Shown here: positions 37,344 to 40,312 of the stretch, one piece after another
Position numbering within the stretch: the stretch's first letter is position 1
Layout: each line of letters begins with the position of its first letter
From: Pseudomonadota bacterium
GTDB lineage: Bacteria; Pseudomonadota; Alphaproteobacteria; SP197
Assembly: GCA_039028155.1 (NCBI GenBank)
Contig: JBCCIS010000047.1
Coordinates: 1 to 40,312 of the forward strand
Direction of reading: 5' to 3'
DNA: 40,312 bases
Notes under the pieces: generated by a model
Told to the model about the DNA's origin: nothing
The model's input: the letters and a program-made list of their open reading frames with translations, nothing else
Databases searched by the model: none
Program-made: the position numbers and the translations under genes

Positions 37344-37943
37344 ATGATTTATGCCGAGTACATCGAACGCGACCGTTTTATGCCGATGGAGATTTTCCGG
37401 CGTTTCGCCGACCAGTCGTCATGGACCGATCCGGACGACGGCATGGTCGGCAACTTCGGCCGCACCATGCGCATGGGCCCGACGCCAGCCTACATGTGCT
37501 TCTGGCAGTGCAAGGGTATGGAACGCATGGACGAGTGGGAGGCCCACTTCCGCTCGCCCGAAGCAGCGATGGATGCCGCGGAGCAAGCGACCTTTCGCGC
37601 CATCCATCTGGCGCGCGGCGGTTGTTATGACGAACTCGTCGAGGGTCCGCCCGTCGATCGCGACGGTCTGATCTGTATCGAGTATTTCGCCGCGCCCGAG
37701 AGCGCACCCGCCGATACGATTGCCGACCACTTCAAGGCGCGCGCTGCCCATCATCCCGAAGCCGCCCTCAACTTCGTCCTGCGGCGGATTGGCCGCCTGG
37801 GTCCCAACCCAGGCTGCCTGGCGGTTTGGACGTTTGCCGACTATGCGGCGATGGAGCCGTTTCAGCGCGTCAGTCTGGACGACGACCCCTTCCGGCCCGA
37901 GGAGACAGGGATCTATCGTTGGATGGGCAAGGACATTCTCTAG
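37344..37943 (+). CDS. Uncharacterised protein, possible dimeric alpha/beta barrel repeat
   Basis: 199 residues; AGGGGGG precedes the ATG. I do not recognise a named family. Two similar halves (about 1-95 and 105-199) each run strand-helix-strand with aromatic residues (MIYAEYIERDRFMPMEIFRRF; LICIEYFAAPESAPADTIAD) and end WQCKG- and VWTF-like strands. This resembles dimeric ferredoxin-like barrels such as NIPSNAP or EthD proteins, but that is an impression only. It shares a 68-base divergent gap with an SDR gene, so a joint role in a small catabolic step is possible. Confidence 0.7.
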   Translation: MIYAEYIERDRFMPMEIFRRFADQSSWTDPDDGMVGNFGRTMRMGPTPAYMCFWQCKGMERMDEWEAHFRSPEAAMDAAEQATFRAIHLARGGCYDELVEGPPVDRDGLICIEYFAAPESAPADTIADHFKARAAHHPEAALNFVLRRIGRLGPNPGCLAVWTFADYAAMEPFQRVSLDDDPFRPEETGIYRWMGKDIL

Positions 37944-37955
37944 TCGCAAAGACGC

Positions 37956-37981
37956 GGCGGCCGGTCCTTTGACCAGCCGCC
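37956..37981. terminator. Hairpin between convergent genes
   Basis: GGCGGCCGGTC (37956-37966), loop CTTT, GACCAGCCGCC (37971-37981) pair over 11 bp with one mismatch. It sits in the short gap between the genes ending at 37943 and 38003. No T-run follows, so strength as an intrinsic terminator is uncertain. Confidence 0.5.
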
Positions 37982-38002
37982 ACGCCCGAGGTGATAGGAC
38001 GG

Positions 38003-38524
38003 TTAGCGTGCGCTCTTCAGGGCATCACCCAGGAGCCACACCGCAACCGCGAGCAGCACCGTGTCCTTGATGATGAACTGACCGGGCACGACGGAAAGCG
38101 CCGGGAACCCGCCCAGGCTCGCTTCCCAGCCGGGCGCGGTGAAGAGGAAGCTGAGTGTCACGACGAAGGTTGCGATAGCGCCCAAGGCACCGAGCACGGC
38201 GGCGCTGCGCAGCCACAGTCCGGCGACGATCAAAAGCGCCGTTGCGATTTCGACGGTGCCGATCAGGTTCGACACGCCTTGCAGGCTCAGCACGTCGTAG
38301 AGCCAGCTTGTGAACGGGCTCGATGCGACCAGGCCCTCGATGGCGCCGGCTTCATAGGCCGTGAACTTCATGGCGCCGATCCAGCCGAGGACGCCGGCGA
38401 CGGTGAATCGTGCCGCGTGTTTGCCATAGAGTGACAGGCGGTCGCCGAGATCGGCGATATCGTCACTGATGGCGGAATGCCGTGTGATGCGGGAATGGGA
38501 TGTGGTCTCTGCCGTATTGGTCAT
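38003..38524 (-). CDS. DUF417 (YkgB/RclC-like) membrane protein
   Basis: 173 residues from ATG 38524 with AAGGAGA eight bases before it. Four membrane segments; the family block reads MKFTAYEAGAIEGLVASSPF followed by WLYDVLS and IGTVEIATALLIVAGLW. E. coli RclC, of the same family, belongs to the reactive-chlorine response. The promoter region carries two matching palindromes and faces a TetR-type gene, which fits a repressor-controlled stress-inducible gene. Function inferred from family and context. Confidence 0.88.
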   Translation of the reverse strand: MTNTAETTSHSRITRHSAISDDIADLGDRLSLYGKHAARFTVAGVLGWIGAMKFTAYEAGAIEGLVASSPFTSWLYDVLSLQGVSNLIGTVEIATALLIVAGLWLRSAAVLGALGAIATFVVTLSFLFTAPGWEASLGGFPALSVVPGQFIIKDTVLLAVAVWLLGDALKSAR

Positions 38525-38578
38525 AGCTCTGGTCTCCTTGTGGTCTCGGATCGTCAAGGCGGGAAAAACCCTTGTTCT

Positions 38579-38592
38579 TGACCGATCGGTCA
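38579..38592. promoter_or_regulatory. Palindromic operator 1 for the TetR-type regulator
   Basis: TGACCGATCGGTCA is a perfect 14-bp palindrome in the 159-base divergent region, flanked as TTCTTGACCGATCGGTCATT. Its relative lies 72 bases away. TetR repressors bind such sites. It would overlap the promoter of the DUF417 gene. Confidence 0.7.
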
Positions 38593-38650
38593 TTATCTTG
38601 TCCTGTGAAACGGCGGTTATGGCCGTCGATAGTTCGCAGATGGATATTCA

Positions 38651-38664
38651 TGACCGATTGGTCA
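38651..38664. promoter_or_regulatory. Palindromic operator 2 for the TetR-type regulator
   Basis: TGACCGATTGGTCA matches operator 1 at 13 of 14 positions, and its flanks (TTCTTGACCAATCGGTCATG on the minus strand) extend the match in inverted orientation. It ends 19 bases before the TetR start, suited to autorepression. Confidence 0.7.
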
Positions 38665-38683
38665 AGAAATAGGGTGATCACAA

Positions 38684-39286
38684 ATGGGTGAGACCAAACC
38701 GCTGGGTCGGCCGCGAGAGTTCGACGAAGACGATGCCCTCGCGACCATCCTCGACGCCTTCTGGAAACAAGGCTTTGCCGGTACCTCCATGAGCGATCTG
38801 GTCGCCGCGACCGACCTCAGGAAAGGCAGCCTTTATGCGGCCTTTGGCGACAAACACGCGATGTATCTGAAAGCGCTGGCGCTCTATGAGGCGACTGCTG
38901 TCGAGGGCGCGTTCGCGCTGCTGACGGGGCCGGGGGCGCCCTTGGAACGTCTTGACCAATTCCTCAGTCTGCCGATCACGGTGATTGCCGAGGCAAAGGA
39001 CCGGCGGGGCTGTTTCCTGTGCAACGCCTCGGTCGACCAGGCTCTTCTGGACCCAGAAACGGAACGCGCTGTCAAAGCGGGCTTCCGACGGCTCGCCCGG
39101 GGTTTGGAGGCAGCCTTGTCAGAGCTCGCGGTGGGGAAGCAGCGCGCCGGCCAGGTGAAGGCGCAGGCTCAGCACCTTTTGTCGGTCTACTTTGGGCTTC
39201 GTGTGATGGCCAAGGGCGGCCAATCCGTCAAAGCATTGACGGAGGCAAAGCGCGCCGCGCTGGATGGTCTGCTGGCCGGCGCGTGA
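38684..39286 (+). CDS. TetR/AcrR-family regulator with a CxxC pair
   Basis: 200 residues: N-terminal helix-turn-helix (about 10-60) with SMSDLVAATDLRKGSLYAAFGDK and a helical ligand domain. RRGCFLCNASVDQ has C110 and C113; the first aligns with the conserved Cys region of TetR proteins such as NemR, which sense electrophiles or bleach. It faces the DUF417 gene, with two palindromes between them, so it likely represses both itself and that gene and responds to a reactive species. The SDR at 39337 follows by 50 bases and may be co-transcribed. Redox sensing is inferred. Confidence 0.9.
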   Translation: MGETKPLGRPREFDEDDALATILDAFWKQGFAGTSMSDLVAATDLRKGSLYAAFGDKHAMYLKALALYEATAVEGAFALLTGPGAPLERLDQFLSLPITVIAEAKDRRGCFLCNASVDQALLDPETERAVKAGFRRLARGLEAALSELAVGKQRAGQVKAQAQHLLSVYFGLRVMAKGGQSVKALTEAKRAALDGLLAGA

Positions 39287-39336
39287 TAGGCTGACCTGAC
39301 GAGACGTATCAAGGCGAAGCAACAGGGGAAGCGGCC

Positions 39337-40107
39337 ATGCAATTTGAGTTCACGGATAAGCGCGTCTTGGTAACCGGCGGTACGCGCGGCATTGGACGCG
39401 CCACCGTTGAAGCTTTTTTGGCTGCGGGGGCGCGGGTTGCCGTGAACGGACGGACTGCGGAGTCGACCGCCGCAGGTGTTGCGGCACTGGGCGGTGGCGA
39501 CAACTTGGTCGCCGCACCCGGCGACATCGGCACCGTGGCAGGATGTGAGGCGGCAGTCGGTGCGGCTCTTGATGCACTGGGTAGCCTTGATGTCCTCGTG
39601 AATAGCGCCGGTGTCGGGAGGAGCGGGAAAATCGAGGACTTCGACGAGGCGGCCTGGGACGAGACCCTCGACATCAATCTGAAGGGTACGTTCTTCTGCA
39701 TCCGGACGGCCTTGCCGGCGCTTAGACAGAGCAAGGGCAACGTTGTCAACCTGGCGTCCGATGCTGGTCTGATGGGCGATGGCACCTTGACGGTCTACAG
39801 CGCATCGAAGGGTGGTGTCGTCAACATGACGCGCGCCATGGCACTGGAACTGGCGCCGGACATCCGCGTCAACTGCGTCTGTCCGGGTTATGTCGATACC
39901 GACATGGTGCGTCGCGACGGCATCGAGCAAGCCGACGATCCGACTGCCGCGGAGCAGGCCGTGATCGACTACGCGCCCTTGAAAACCCTTGGCAGACCAT
40001 TGGAGATCGCCTCGGCGATCCTCTATCTGGCGTCGAGTGACGCCCGGTTCATCACCGGGGCGGCCCTGCAGATCGACGGCGGCTCCACCGCCGGGCACAA
40101 CACCTAG
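39337..40107 (+). CDS. Short-chain dehydrogenase/reductase
   Basis: 256 residues; AGGGGAAG precedes the ATG. Classical SDR: TGGTRGIGRATVEAFLAAG, NSAGVG, LASDAGL with catalytic Ser-type position, YSASKGG (Tyr, Lys) and CPGYVDTDM. VNGRTAES after strand 2 suggests NADP(H) because of the Arg. Placed behind the TetR gene in the same direction, so it may be a detoxifying carbonyl reductase under its control, as with NemR-type systems. Substrate unknown. Confidence 0.88.
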   Translation: MQFEFTDKRVLVTGGTRGIGRATVEAFLAAGARVAVNGRTAESTAAGVAALGGGDNLVAAPGDIGTVAGCEAAVGAALDALGSLDVLVNSAGVGRSGKIEDFDEAAWDETLDINLKGTFFCIRTALPALRQSKGNVVNLASDAGLMGDGTLTVYSASKGGVVNMTRAMALELAPDIRVNCVCPGYVDTDMVRRDGIEQADDPTAAEQAVIDYAPLKTLGRPLEIASAILYLASSDARFITGAALQIDGGSTAGHNT

Positions 40108-40119
40108 AGCAGATCTTAT

Positions 40120-40150
40120 CTTGGTGGAATCGTTTCGCGATTCCGCCAAG
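40120..40150. repeat. Stem-loop downstream of the last gene
   Basis: CTTGGTGGAATCG (40120-40132), loop TTTCG, CGATTCCGCCAAG (40138-40150) pair over 13 bp with one G-U. It has no T-run. It may terminate transcription of the SDR gene or be a small intergenic repeat of the kind common in alphaproteobacteria. Confidence 0.55.
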
Positions 40151-40219
40151 GTAGGTGAATCCGCACTACTCTTAGATAGAGAGCGGATGCCGGTGTGGTG
40201 GGTACTGCAACAGGCTAAT

Positions 40220-40312
40220 ACACAAAAAAAAACCACCCCCGCCACCCACAAGAGAAAAAGAGAGAGTGGCAAAAACAGGGAACACGCCGAGGAGACCGCG
40301 GGAGGGCGGGGG
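40220..40312. other. Low-complexity contig end
   Basis: From the A9 run onward the sequence is made of A-runs, C-runs, GA repeats and G-runs, unlike anything else in the window. No gene is visible. It looks like a poor-quality read or assembly end rather than genomic content. Confidence 0.6.

Overview
The window is GC-rich, with dense gene packing, short intergenic gaps, ATG/GTG starts and clear Shine-Dalgarno sites. The gene families (acyl-CoA dehydrogenases, thiolase, trimethylamine-dehydrogenase-like flavoprotein, TfuA/YcaO pair, MAPEG, DUF502, uronate dehydrogenase-like SDR) fit a heterotrophic alphaproteobacterium, probably Rhodospirillales-like. This taxonomic reading is inference. No rRNA, tRNA, CRISPR or transposase gene was seen. 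The last ~90 bases are low-complexity and look like a contig end.

Region 1 (1-4039, all + strand). The window opens inside the 3' end of a repetitive reading frame whose peptide alternates 12- and 13-residue units that all begin Gly-Arg-Phe-Ala-Ile-Glu. It is followed by a translationally coupled ycaO-tfuA pair, then a Crp/Fnr-type regulator and a sirtuin. I read the first three genes as a ribosomally made, YcaO/TfuA-modified peptide pathway with a multi-core, cysteine-free precursor. This is the most unusual system in the window, and it is cut by the window edge.

Region 2 (4058-13533). A mixed set of metabolic and membrane genes: uronate dehydrogenase-like SDR, DUF502 membrane protein, Fe-S flavoprotein of the old-yellow-enzyme family, MAPEG protein, DUF4396 membrane protein with a His-rich segment, an unrecognised membrane protein, cysteine hydrolase, MOSC protein with a GNAT gene directly behind it in the same frame, zinc-independent MDR reductase and a small secreted protein.

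Region 3 (13537-26003). Fatty-acid or carboxylic-acid degradation: two acyl-CoA dehydrogenases, an oddly extended GNAT protein, an SDR, MsrA, then a minus-strand run of acyl-CoA ligase, acyl-CoA dehydrogenase, enoyl-CoA hydratase/3-hydroxyacyl-CoA dehydrogenase, thiolase and an ACAD10/11-type kinase. Together these give a full activation and beta-oxidation spiral.

Region 4 (26122-34066). ABC-F ATPase, a DMT exporter paired with a trimethylamine-dehydrogenase-like enzyme, a secreted Sel1/peptidoglycan-binding/trypsin-like protein, and an M20 hydrolase lacking the ligands of one metal site.

Region 5 (34067-40312). A broken Tat-type ferritin-like gene behind an ECF sigma factor fused to a membrane anti-sigma domain, three SDR genes, an uncharacterised protein, and a divergent DUF417/TetR pair with two matching palindromic operators. 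Two related long inverted repeats (22949-23017 and 36316-36416) mark a dispersed intergenic element.
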